Source of the DNA: Thoreauomyces humboldtii | Lineage: Eukaryota > Chytridiomycota > Chytridiomycetes > Spizellomycetales > Powellomycetaceae | Direction: 5' to 3' | Length of the DNA: 32,022 bases | Assembly: GCA_027596035.1 (NCBI GenBank) | Contig: JADGJA010000188.1 | Coordinates: 1-32,022 of the forward strand | Part shown: positions 18,236 through 27,412 of the stretch, one piece after another | Numbering within the stretch: the first letter of the stretch is position 1 | Layout: each line of letters starts with the position of its first letter | Notes under the pieces: model-generated | Databases searched by the model: none | What the model was told of the DNA's origin: nothing | Seen by the model: the letters and a program-made list of their open reading frames with translations, nothing else | Program-made: the position numbers and the translations under genes

Positions 18236-20977
18236 TCACTGACTTGCTGCAGGAGAAGCAGCACCGGCCGCGGCAACCTTTATCTTAGACGCGACGACCT
18301 CCCTGAGTCTGGCGACAGCAACAGGCATGGCTCGCGCGGCAACGTAGCGCGCGGTGGCAGGGGCCGTTGGGTCCGGGTGAGGCAGCAGGTGCGTCAGAAC
18401 GGACCTCTCAGGGTCGGTGGAGTGACGCTCGACGAACGCGGCGGAAAGGCTTCCCGGTGCGTCCGGGATGACCGTCGTTTGGGCTTCGTCGTCGCGCGGG
18501 GTAGCGGAGAAGACAACCAGGACACTTCCCGAATCGAAACTGCGGGTGTGCACGACGACCGTCTCGGTGCGTCCCGACGGGGCTAGCGTCGACGGGAACA
18601 GATTGTACATCTTCGTGGTAGGGTCCAAGGTGCCAACAAGCGCGGCCGTGCCGGAAGCGGCCGCGGGATCCCATCTCCTTCGACCCTCCATGTCGGCGAG
18701 GACGGAGGCGACCGTTTGAACGTCACCCCGGAGATCCGAGGCCACGACCTTGAAGCCGAAGCGAGCGCCGTGGTTCTTGCTCTCGAACACCTTGCAATCT
18801 GCCGTAGTGGCCGAGATGAGGGGATGCCATCCGTGGGCGCGGCGGTCAAGTTGAGCCATGGACTCGAGGACCATGCGCTCTACGAGTTCCGTGTGCGTCT
18901 TCGAGGATGCCGATGGGCTGGTAGGGTCGTCAGAAAGCATGGACGGAGCGAGGACAGACTTCTCAAGGTCCTCTTCCTCTGGCGCTGGGAGATCAGTCTG
19001 GGCGGGGAGCACGAGGGGTGAAACCATCTCGTTGAAGGGCACACTAGCCTGAAGAGATATTCTCGGAGGTTTACTGGATCTCCAGCCAGCGTGCTGACTC
19101 GCTCCACCAAAAACACCTTGCGGCTGTTCCTCTATTTCCTCGGCATCGTCGGACGAGCCGTAAACGTTGATGATGTCATCGTGAACGGCATTCGACATGT
19201 GCTGGTCCTCGAGAGCTGCAGCAAGACGGCGGATGGCCTGAGGGGCGATCATGGTGACCATGAACTGTGAGACGGGGGTAGTGAGCTGCATGTGATAGTT
19301 AACATCGTGAACATGAGTGATGCGGATGCGAGGGGTGCCATCTGCCTGGTCAGGTAGTTTTTCTGACGGAAAAAGAATTATCAATGCTCCTGCCCGCGAA
19401 CTCGGGCACATGTTGACAAATGCATCACTAACCGATGACGCTTCCACACATGTTGACATCCACCTTGATGCCACTGTTGTCTTGAACGACCCCTTCGCCA
19501 TTCCATTCAACGCCGCGCTGGACGACGATAGCACGGTCCGTTCCAAGCCTTCGCCCATGGAACAAAACAACCATGTCCCGAGGAATCGAAGGAAAGACGC
19601 CCTTCGTTCGACTGTACTGGATACGGGTCGTAGTCTCCTGGTCAAGGGCCGTAAACCTACGCAGGACCGTTTGGGATTCCGTGAGGGGATCCCAGACTTG
19701 GCGAGTCTGTACAGAGAGAGATCCAGTTAATATTAGACATTGCAATGTGAAAGAAGGCTTTGAAGCCATTTCACACTCACATCAGGATCAATGAGGTACC
19801 GGAAAGCGCTCTCGACAGTGCTCCTCATTTCAGCCTCGAACTTCCAAGCCTCTTCGATGACCTTATGAGAGCTGACGGAGTACGTAACGGGCTCTTCCGG
19901 GCCGCGCTTGCCTCCGGCCTCGGACCACTGGGTGGAATCCGAAGCGAGATGCTGAAGCGTTTTGACCATCATCTCGATCTCGCCCGTGTATTTGGCTGGC
20001 AAAGAGGCATGGGAAGTAGAAGAGGCAGCTGAGGGGGTAGGAGACGTAGGGGTCGCATCGCGAGGAGAGGTGGGAGCCTGCTGCTGAACGCTTCGCGGAA
20101 CACTGGTAAGGGTTCCCAGGTCCCGCGCTGAGACGACGGGTGAAGGAGGGTCGGAAAGGCGTGAGGCATCGGATTCAGAGTACACAGCAGTAGGGTTGGT
20201 GGATGTGGATGCGGGGGACGGAGTAGCCGAGCTGCGGGACAGCAACGGGGAAGAGACTGGGGTCGGCAATTGGACGGGCTTTACCGCCTGCGAGGGTTCT
20301 TTCGGAGCATTGGACGCGGGGGCTACAAAGGCTCCGACCGTGGCAGCAACGACGGGCTTCACCTCCCGTGCAATTGTCGGGGGTTGAGGTGCTGGATAGG
20401 CAACTTTCTGAGGAATGGAAACGGCTGGCTCAAGGATGGCTGGCATCTCCGCGGCGTCCGGGATGACCGGATCCAGTGGAGTCTTGCCAAATACGATCTT
20501 CTTTCCATCCTTGGGAGAAGGAGGTGGGGCAGGGATGGTCTTTTCTCCTGGTGGAGCCTTCCAGAACACCCCACCATCGCCCGATAGTACGCTTTGATGC
20601 TGCTGACGCTTAGGAAGGAGCGCTCGCTGATGTTCATCCGAGTCAACGCGCGGGCCGGTGCGGATGGGTCCAAAGATGATATAGAGAAGGGCAGCGCAAC
20701 CGAGCTGGTAGAGTGTTCGAACGATGGAACGAACTCCACCTAGCGCTAAAGCTAGCAGTTTTCATTGGACAGGGAGGAGCAAAGAGGTTGAGTGCGCGGA
20801 CGGACCAGCACGTTGGGGGGGTTCTTCTGGAGGCTTACCTTGGTCGACGAACACCAAGACGGGAGCAACCATGGCGAACTTGAGCACCAGCGAAGTGTTT
20901 GTATCGAGGGGACGATCGGCGGGAGGCTGCCGTAGCTTGGCGGCCTGCTGCTTCTTCCCCTTGCGGATGAGGCCCAT
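18236..20977 (-). CDS. Membrane-anchored protein with two START-like lipid-binding domains
   Basis: Four exons (20977-20839, 20745-19781, 19706-19433, 19362-18236) encode 834 residues, all introns GT-AG and in phase. The N-terminus has a basic start (MGLIRKGKKQQ) and two hydrophobic segments (LVLKFAMVAPVLVFVD and LGCAALLYIIFGPI) that could form a membrane hairpin; the first intron splits this region. A Pro/Ser/Thr-rich linker follows to about residue 290. START-like domain 1 is at about 300-520 (FRYLIDPDTRQVWDPLTES; VVLFHGRR). A second, more divergent one is at about 615-820 (FGFKVVASDLRGDVQTVASV; GRRRWDPAA; YVAARAMPVAVARLREVV). START domains bind single lipids or sterols, so transfer or sensing at a membrane is plausible. 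The open frame continues to an ATG at 21130, but the added residues are Arg/Ser-rich leader-like sequence. Confidence 0.78.
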
Positions 20978-21702
20978 TGCGAGGAGAGCTCTGCGGAGGT
21001 GGTGGAAAGTCTTTCGCTTCCTCGACGGCGAAGAGGGTTCAAGAAACGATAAAGAAGAGGAAGAGGAAGAAGAACGAAGACGTCGTCGTTGGGAGAGGTG
21101 CCTGTGCCTGACGAGGGAACGGAATGGCATGCCGCATCAGCACCGTGGACCGTAACCGTACAGAGGTGCAAAAAAGGGGGAAGCAAACGGGCAAACGCGA
21201 AACGTCTTCGGGGAAAAGCTGAAGAAACGGCAGGCAAAAAAATCACTACCGCTGCCCGGCCGTCGTCTTTCCGACGATGCTGTCACTGCGTTCCTGCTAT
21301 ACAGTAGACGCAGGCAGACGGCAGACGGAAGGATGGCAGAGACAGCAAAGCGCAGAGCTGCGCCAACCTCGAGGACCATGCGCGTGAAACGGCCGCGAGA
21401 CCAAAGGGCAGGTCAACCTCGGAAGAGTTGAAGGATTCCAAAAGCAACTATCTTGCCAACCTGTGAAAGATATAGGCAAGAAGAAGACAAGAGTACAAGC
21501 GGATCTTGTGGTGGTGTACCTCCCTCCGATGGGGACAAGGGCATCATACCGTATTGTGACAGGTGGGGAGCGAGGCACCTAGAAGTGTACTGTGCCAAGC
21601 GGCCAACGCGCTCGCTGCCCCTTCGCGTTGCTGTCCAACTGACGGGCCGTCGCTCTTCCCTCGAAACCTTCGAAGGTTTACAGTACGAGAAGGCACATCA
21701 TC
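20978..21702. other. Divergent promoter between START gene and MKS1
   Basis: 725 bases between the two start codons. It holds a GA-rich stretch (about 21010-21090), TACAGTA heptamers at 21300-21306 and 21679-21685, and a perfect palindrome just before MKS1. I found no good match to an animal-type RFX X-box. Confidence 0.5.
21664..21679. promoter_or_regulatory. Perfect 16-base palindrome before MKS1
   Basis: AAACCTTCGAAGGTTT reads the same on both strands and ends 23 bases before the MKS1 ATG. It is the kind of site a dimeric factor would bind, or a leader hairpin. It overlaps the first base of a TACAGTA heptamer. Confidence 0.4.
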
Positions 21703-23811
21703 ATGCCAGCTTCCGCCAACAACGTCGTGGTCCAACAATCTCCTCACACACCCCACGTCTACCGCACCATAGACCGCATTCAGAACTTCAGGCTCCGAAT
21801 AAAGCTAGAAAAGATCGCAGACGCCAACGCCCCTCTCCCGCTCTTCGACAACCAGGCCGTCACCACCTCCATCACCACCGCAACGGGACCAACAGAGCCA
21901 GGAGCATCCGCGACGACCTCAACACCAGCCAGACGCCGTCGTGCAGCAGGTCTCCCACCACCCGATGTCGTCGTCCTGTCGTGGGGTGTCAAGGTCTACT
22001 CTCCCTCCGAGATCCTGTCGGCCAGGGATCCACCGCCCCTGAACGCCTCGAAGGAGACGGCAAGACAATACGAGGGCGTGCAGGCCAATGCTCTGATCCC
22101 GGGATCCAACGAGGCCGCCGTGCTCTCTGCGGGTGCCGTTCGTGGCGCGAGGACGAGGATCTACACGAGGGTGGCCGGGGACGGGGAGGAAGGCGAGGGA
22201 GAAGAGGACGGATGGATTCCTCCCTCTGTCTGCTGTGTGGACGGGAAAGAAAACGATGGGAGAGTCGCGAAGGGTTTGAGGAGTCGACAAGGAGGTGCTG
22301 GAGTCGGAGGTGGGATGCGGAGAAGGCGACAGAAGCGTCTGGTATGGGAACGATCCGATGTTGTCGCGGATCGGGGAAGTGGCGCTGCGGGAGCAGACGT
22401 AGGAGTGGAGGGCTGGGAGGAGATGCATGTGCTCGCCGAGCTCGACGTTGATGGGTGAGTCTCCACCTCACTGCGATAGGAAACGTGTCCGGATCGGAAC
22501 AGTGTTTCGCCCACGCTGACCGAGATTCTCCAGAGCAACTGAAGGACAGCCACAGCAGGTGCAAGTTCTCCTGTGCTCCATACGAGCCTATGATTCGGGA
22601 CTCGTCACCGTCGCTGTGAGTGCCGATCCGTTACCCAAGAACGCTATCCAAAAACTGACATCCCGCAATACCGCAGCCCCGCATGACGAACGCAAAAAGC
22701 CCACATCGTTTCACAGTCGCAACCTCCACGTACCAATACACGCTCAAGAACGAATCCGCAACCATGTCAGAGGCCGCCATCCAAGCGGAGCATGCCGTCT
22801 TCCAGGAGATCTACAAGTCGTAGGTGATCCCCTCTTCAGCCCGTACACGCTGTCCGAACCATTCAAACCCATTCTCCACAGACGACAAGCACCTCTCATG
22901 GACCTGACTTCCTTCCAAGCTACACCACCACCACTCCACCATCGAACCCACATAACCGGCGAGATCCACTCCCACTCGGGGTTTCCGGCCCGGACCCCAC
23001 TTTATGTTCGATACCTTCTCTCCCTCCCACCCACCACAATGACAGACGACGCCGTCCTTCCCTTCCAGGTCCTGTCGGGAACCACCCAGCTGGCGAAAGG
23101 TCCCGCGATCGGCATGCCTCTCGAGTGGTGTCTCGTCGGGTCTCCGACGCAAAAGACGCCGAAGCTGGTAGTGGCGGTCTGCGGGTTGGACGGATGGGGC
23201 AGGGGTTGCGTTTTGGGGTATGGATGGTGCGGGGTTCCTGAAGTTGGAGGTCAAGGAAGGTGGGAGGGGGAGATCAAGACGTGGAGACCGGTGGGGACGG
23301 TGTGGGAGAGGGTGAAAGGGTTTCTGGTCGGTGGGGGTCCGGAGCTTGAGGATCTGGAGTATGTCGTAGCTTCCGATGTGAGTTCCGTCAGCCGCGATTG
23401 GGTTGGTTTACGGGTTCAGCAGTTTGTTGACTATGCCGACAGGGCAAGATCGTCAACAAGTACGGGTTTCGCGTCGAATCATCCGGCTCGCTTAGAATAT
23501 CGCTCAACGTGGTCCGACAGGCTGTGTGAGTCGAGTCTTCTCCGCATCTCCTCACACTGGCGATGTCACTCCTATGCTCACGTCACTCTCACCTTCGGCT
23601 TAAACAGAGAATATCAGGTGAAACCATCCGTAGGTCGCAAAGAGAGTCCTTAGTAAGTCGTTTCTTGACCTGACCCACTGCCCTCGACAGCTAATGTTCA
23701 TCTGCTTTCTTCTTAACCAGCTTCGCAAAAGGCGACGTGCGCGCGATATCGGATGCTCTGGCCCGTGCAAGAGCTAGGGTCAAGGCACTGCAGGAAGCAC
23801 GAGTTGCGTGA
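21703..23811 (+). CDS. MKS1: MKS1, ciliary transition-zone B9-domain protein
   Basis: Seven exons (21703-22454, 22534-22615, 22677-22819, 22882-23377, 23443-23525, 23608-23652, 23721-23811) encode 563 residues, close to the animal protein's length. MKS1 works with B9D1 and B9D2 at the transition zone, the gate at the base of cilia and flagella. Matches run end to end: VYRTIDRIQNFRLRIKLEKI at the N-terminus; an RRRRQKRLVWE segment; WEEMHVLAELDVDG; VQVLLCSIRAYDSGLVTV; then the B9 domain, with ITGEIHSHSGF, FQVLSGTTQ, VVAVCGLDGWGRGCVLGYG, KTWRPVGTVWERVKGFLVGG and ELEDLEYV; and a C-terminal helix DVRAISDALARARARVKAL. Exon 6 is short and weakly conserved but is the only canonical, in-phase choice. 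Its 3' end is 39 bases from that of the next, convergent gene. Confidence 0.93.
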
Positions 23812-23850
23812 CAGACATAATGATATGTATTTATATAGGTCGGATATTGC

Positions 23851-25029
23851 TCATCGGCGAACAAAAAACGGAGGAGGTCCGTGTGATCTGCGGCCCGCCG
23901 CCATCGTGCTGACCGCTGTGGGGGTGAAAGGGATGTGTTAGTATCGTGTTGGCGAAGAAAAGGAAACGAAAGCACTCACCATTGACTCTCTTGACCTTTG
24001 CTCCCACGGACTCTCGGAAGTTCAGCACCGCGTCGTCCGCAGGCTTGACCTTCCTCCTCAGACTCGCCTCCCTGGCCACGACCCTGAACCCGCCCACCAC
24101 GAACTCTCCGCTCTCCTCCTGCTCCCTTCTCCGCTTGGCCTTTCGTTTTCTCGGTGCCTCGTCTTCGTCATCGTCCGCCCCGTCGTCTGCGTCCATCCGC
24201 ATGTGCTTCCCTCGCGCCTTCCTTGCGGCAACGGCGGCTGCGGCAATGGCTTCTTCCGCCTCCGCTGCCTCCAGAGCCTCGGCGGCTTCGAGGAGGGCCA
24301 AGGGGAGGGGAGCGATCTTGCTGGCGGTGATCTTTTCCGCCTTCTGTGCCTTCTGGGCCGCGAGGAGCTCGTTCTGCGCTCGACGCTTCTGACGAAGCTG
24401 GGTCTTTTCCCTGGTGATGGGACGGGAGTCCGAGGCGATCAGTGTTCCGCGAGACTCTCTCGTCGGATGCGATCGGTCTTTCTGCTTTACCTGATCTCGG
24501 CCTCCCTGGCAGCCTCGTCGGCGGCGCGAGCATCCTCCCTCGCCGTCCTCACCGACACGACCTCCTCGGCGGGTTCGTCCCCTTCTCCTTCCCCTTCGTC
24601 GTCGTCGTCGGAGGAATATACTATCTCGTCCGAATCGTAGTCCGTCTCCCTCCCTACCTGCTCTTCCTCCTCCGCATCCGCTTCAACATCCTCCTCTACG
24701 ATTTCTTCTCGATCTCCGTCCGCTTCCACTTCCTCCTCCTCCTCGTCGTCCTCGTCCTCGTCCGTGGCGAGGGGAACCTCCACCATGACCGACTTCCCTT
24801 GTCGAAGGGCGACGAGGGAGGCGACGTCGGTGGGTTCTGGAACGGCGATAGCCTGGGCCATGACGGATGCTGCCGTCGTGGCTGTGGAGGTCGTGGTGGT
24901 GGTTGCGGTGATAGTGCTGGTAGTGGAAGCTGTCGCCAGTGGCTCCTCGCTGGTGGTTTCGACGGTGGCCTTGGTGGTGCTGACTATCTTCGTTTTGCGA
25001 GGGAACTGAGCAGCTTTCCTTCGAGCCAT
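23851..25029 (-). CDS. Acidic nucleolar protein, Utp16/Bud21-like (U3 snoRNA-associated family)
   Basis: Three exons (25029-24491, 24410-23980, 23915-23851) encode 344 residues, with introns of 80 and 64 bases in phase. The N-terminal half is Thr/Ala-rich then very acidic (DEDEDDEEEEEVEADGD). A Lys/Arg/Ala-rich helical part follows (KTQLRQKRRAQNELLAAQK), then KIAPLPLALLEAAEALE, a second acidic and basic stretch, and a conserved-looking C-terminus (VVGGFRVVAREASL, NFRESVGAKVKRV, AAGRRSHGPPPFFVRR). An acidic/basic N-terminus, the LPL.LLEA motif, a folded patch near the end and a K/R-rich body fit the U3 snoRNA-associated (Utp16/Bud21) family. The match is from memory of the family's shape rather than an alignment, so the name is tentative. 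Confidence 0.62.
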
Positions 25030-25428
25030 GATGGAGCCTGTATGAGCAGTCGTGGTCGTCGTTGCTGGATGATATGTATGGCGTTCTGTTTCATGTATCA
25101 GCGGGTCGTTGACGGATGCGCGTACAGTACGGTACGGTGAGGATTCGAGAGAAAAGTGGAAAGTGGAACAAAAGAAGAAAAACAAAGGGTCGTACAGTCA
25201 GTCGCACATGACTGTACGGCGGCGGTGGTCTAGGTCGACCGCAGAGCAACGAGCAAACGGTGCAGGCCGATACTCTTCTGTCCCCACCGCCCACCACCGC
25301 AACGCCATAAAGTACCAGGCATCATGCATGCTTCCTCTCCCCCTGCGGACAACAGTACAGTAGGCATTCAGCAACGGGACGGCCAGCCGGATTAGGACAG
25401 TTTCCGCCGGTCGCACTCGCTCCGATTG
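25030..25428. promoter_or_regulatory. Divergent promoter with GTACAGT-type inverted repeats
   Basis: 399 bases between two divergent start codons. It contains an exact 10-base inverted repeat, CGTACAGTCA then an 8-base spacer then TGACTGTACG (25191-25218). TACAGTA heptamers occur at 25123-25129 and 25356-25362. The repeated GTACAGT core in both orientations suggests a binding site for a dimeric regulator, but this is inferred from pattern alone. Confidence 0.4.
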
Positions 25429-26514
25429 ATGGCCGCCGCTGACCCCACCCGCTTCACCATCCCCTCTTCACCCGCCATGTATCCGTCCAACCTTCGCCCT
25501 CCGCTGCTGCTGTTGCTGCTGCTGCTCCTCACTCTGCAACGTCCATCCACCGCTTCTGCCTACTCTCTCCTCTCTTCGTATGAGGCCGCAGGCTTGCTTC
25601 CCGAGAACGCGACCGACTACTCGACCTTCTTCTCCGCCTGCTACACGTCGCTGTCCACACGCTCGTGCGTTCCCGTCGCATCCAGTGCCGCCGCCGACGC
25701 CGTTCCTTACGGGAGCTTCGTGACCCTGGTCGTCGACGGCACCTTCTTTCGTCCAAACGTCGCGGACTACCCCTACGGCGCTCAGTTCGCACCGTCCACC
25801 GGCGCCAGTCCGGCAAAGTACCCGATCGGCATGTATAAAGGTTTCGATGGTCCATCCGGGCCAAACCCAAGCTCCCACCCCGGGACCACGATCCCGCTTT
25901 TCGGTCAGCTTCTCGCCAACATCACCAATGTGAACGAAGTCGCAGGGGCCGCCGATGGAGTCTACGTCAAGAAGGAGGTTAGCATCGCACCCACCACCAC
26001 CCTCGCCATCGACGCCTTTTCGGATCCACGCGATGGATATATCTTCTCCTCGACCACGTCATTCCCAACGTCTGGCGTCGACGCGGTTCAGTGGCTCGTC
26101 ACCATCACTGCGAACGGGACCAACTCGACCGTCCACGGTTACGCAGCTGGATCCTTCAACCTGTCCTACTCGGATCCGGAATCCGCTTGGGGTCGGGGCA
26201 GTCCGGTGGCTCTCTTTGGCTGGAAGGAGGCCAAGGACTCTGATCGGGAATACAACAACGGCGGGCCCGCCGGGAGCCACTCGATCTTTCTCGTCGCCGA
26301 GTTTTGGATACCAGGTGAGGGTGTTTATTGGTCATGTCGTATGCTCTCCTTTCTGCTTGCAGAGAATCATTGTCTGACATTCTCTCCAGCTGTCTGTGTC
26401 CTCGGTGCCGTCATCCTGGTATCCTACTGCTTGTGTTTCAAGCGTCGTCGTGCTCGGGGGTCGACCCCTCGCCAGTCCGCATCCACAGACGCGCTAACGA
26501 AAGAGTTACCATAG
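25429..26514 (+). CDS. Secreted-type I membrane protein, unknown function
   Basis: Two exons: 25429-26314, then 26390-26514 after a 75-base intron (GTGAGG donor, TCTCTCCAG acceptor) that is a multiple of three and stop-free. The first ATG is 25429; a second at 25477 (MYPSNLRPP followed by a leucine run) gives a cleaner signal peptide ending near STASA. The ectodomain of about 250 residues is Ser/Thr/Pro-rich, with several Asn-X-Ser/Thr sites (NATD, NITN, NGTNST, NLSY), a few cysteines near the start, and motifs such as VTLVVDGTFFRPNVADYPYG and SPVALFGWKEAKD. After the splice there is one transmembrane span (VCVLGAVILVSYCLCF) with a basic stop-transfer sequence KRRRAR. I do not recognise the family. 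A decayed copy of its 3' part lies downstream. Confidence 0.72.
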   Translation: MAAADPTRFTIPSSPAMYPSNLRPPLLLLLLLLLTLQRPSTASAYSLLSSYEAAGLLPENATDYSTFFSACYTSLSTRSCVPVASSAAADAVPYGSFVTLVVDGTFFRPNVADYPYGAQFAPSTGASPAKYPIGMYKGFDGPSGPNPSSHPGTTIPLFGQLLANITNVNEVAGAADGVYVKKEVSIAPTTTLAIDAFSDPRDGYIFSSTTSFPTSGVDAVQWLVTITANGTNSTVHGYAAGSFNLSYSDPESAWGRGSPVALFGWKEAKDSDREYNNGGPAGSHSIFLVAEFWIPGEGVYWSCRMLSFLLAENHCLTFSPAVCVLGAVILVSYCLCFKRRRARGSTPRQSASTDALTKELP

Positions 26515-27412
26515 CCATGGATAGACCTCGTTGCCGGGGAACCTTTGGATCTTCATCCTGTCTACAGTATAGCATCGCGTTCACCTTCTGTTACAATACA
26601 TTCAACGTTGGGTTCTGCGGGCATATTTGCAGAGGCGTTGTTGAACCGATGCTAGACTTGCGGCAGAAAAGAGGGCCGCACACACCGCAGGGGAGTGACG
26701 AGGAAGCCCCGACAACAGCATACCGGTACCATGGGGAGATGCCGACATAGCCCAGAGTTTCATTTGATTCGACCAAAACAAAAAAACTCAGCGGAGAGAA
26801 GCAGGGTGTTCAAAAGTCCTGTCGTGACCAGCATGCTCAAGTCATGAGCCAGCAACCCGTGTCTAAGAAAGTACGTTTCTGGGGGTGCAGGAAGAGAGGT
26901 GTGAGGTGGGGCCGGCAAAGTTCGGCGGCGGTAGCAGCAGCTGGACGCGTGAACATGAGGTCGTTGGTCGGAGAGGCCTTTATGGCACAGGGGTCAGGGC
27001 AGTCCTGTGGCCTTGTTCGGGTGGAAGGAGGCCAAGGCCGCCGATCGGGCCTACCTGGCGAGACCCTCCTCGAGCGGCTTGCCGTTGACCACCATACTTC
27101 TTGATAGCGGGTGAGGGGGTGTTTACGGATGGGCTTACTTTTCTTGCAAAAGAATCGCTTATTTACTATGATATTCCACGGCTTCCCAGCTGACTGCATC
27201 ATCGGTTGCGTTCATGATGTGTTGTGGTTGCTGGTTCAAAGCTCCTTCGCCCCGTTCCACTCCCATAAGCTGCTGCAACTTTCAGAAAAAAATCGGTGTA
27301 AACCTCACGCCGTGCATTTTGTGCTTCTTGCTTCGAAAAAGGTTCCCACACTTTCTCCCAACCTCGACGACCCGAGAAACATCTCTCGCCGTGACTACAA
27401 CGTTTCCACTTT
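26515..27412. other. Intergenic region containing a gene relic
   Basis: 3' flank of the membrane-protein gene (+) and of the Tbf1-like gene (-), which converge here. Apart from the relic at about 26990-27140 I see no gene. A TACAGTA heptamer is at 26563-26569. Confidence 0.5.
26990..27140 (+). pseudogene. Decayed partial copy of the upstream membrane-protein gene
   Basis: The bases from about 26994 translate in one frame to GQGSPVALFGWKEAKAADRA, nearly the GRGSPVALFGWKEAKDSDRE segment of the gene at 25429-26514. After that the similarity breaks up, and a stop occurs at GGGTGAGGG. At 27110-27132 the sequence GGGTGAGGGGGTGTTTACGG resembles that gene's intron donor region (GGTGAGGGTGTTTATTGG). 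The copy has no start, signal peptide or transmembrane part. It is best read as a remnant of a tandem duplication. Confidence 0.65.

Noticed and set aside
20978..21130. N-terminal extension of the START protein from the ATG at 21130
   Set aside because: The added residues are an Arg/Ser-rich reading of a purine/pyrimidine-biased leader. The basic start followed by the membrane segment at 20977 is more likely. The choice is not certain.
23524..23610. Alternative MKS1 acceptor two bases later (after CAGAG)
   Set aside because: It would give a plausible local peptide but then puts the last exon out of phase with the conserved C-terminal helix. The canonical CAG acceptor keeps the frame.
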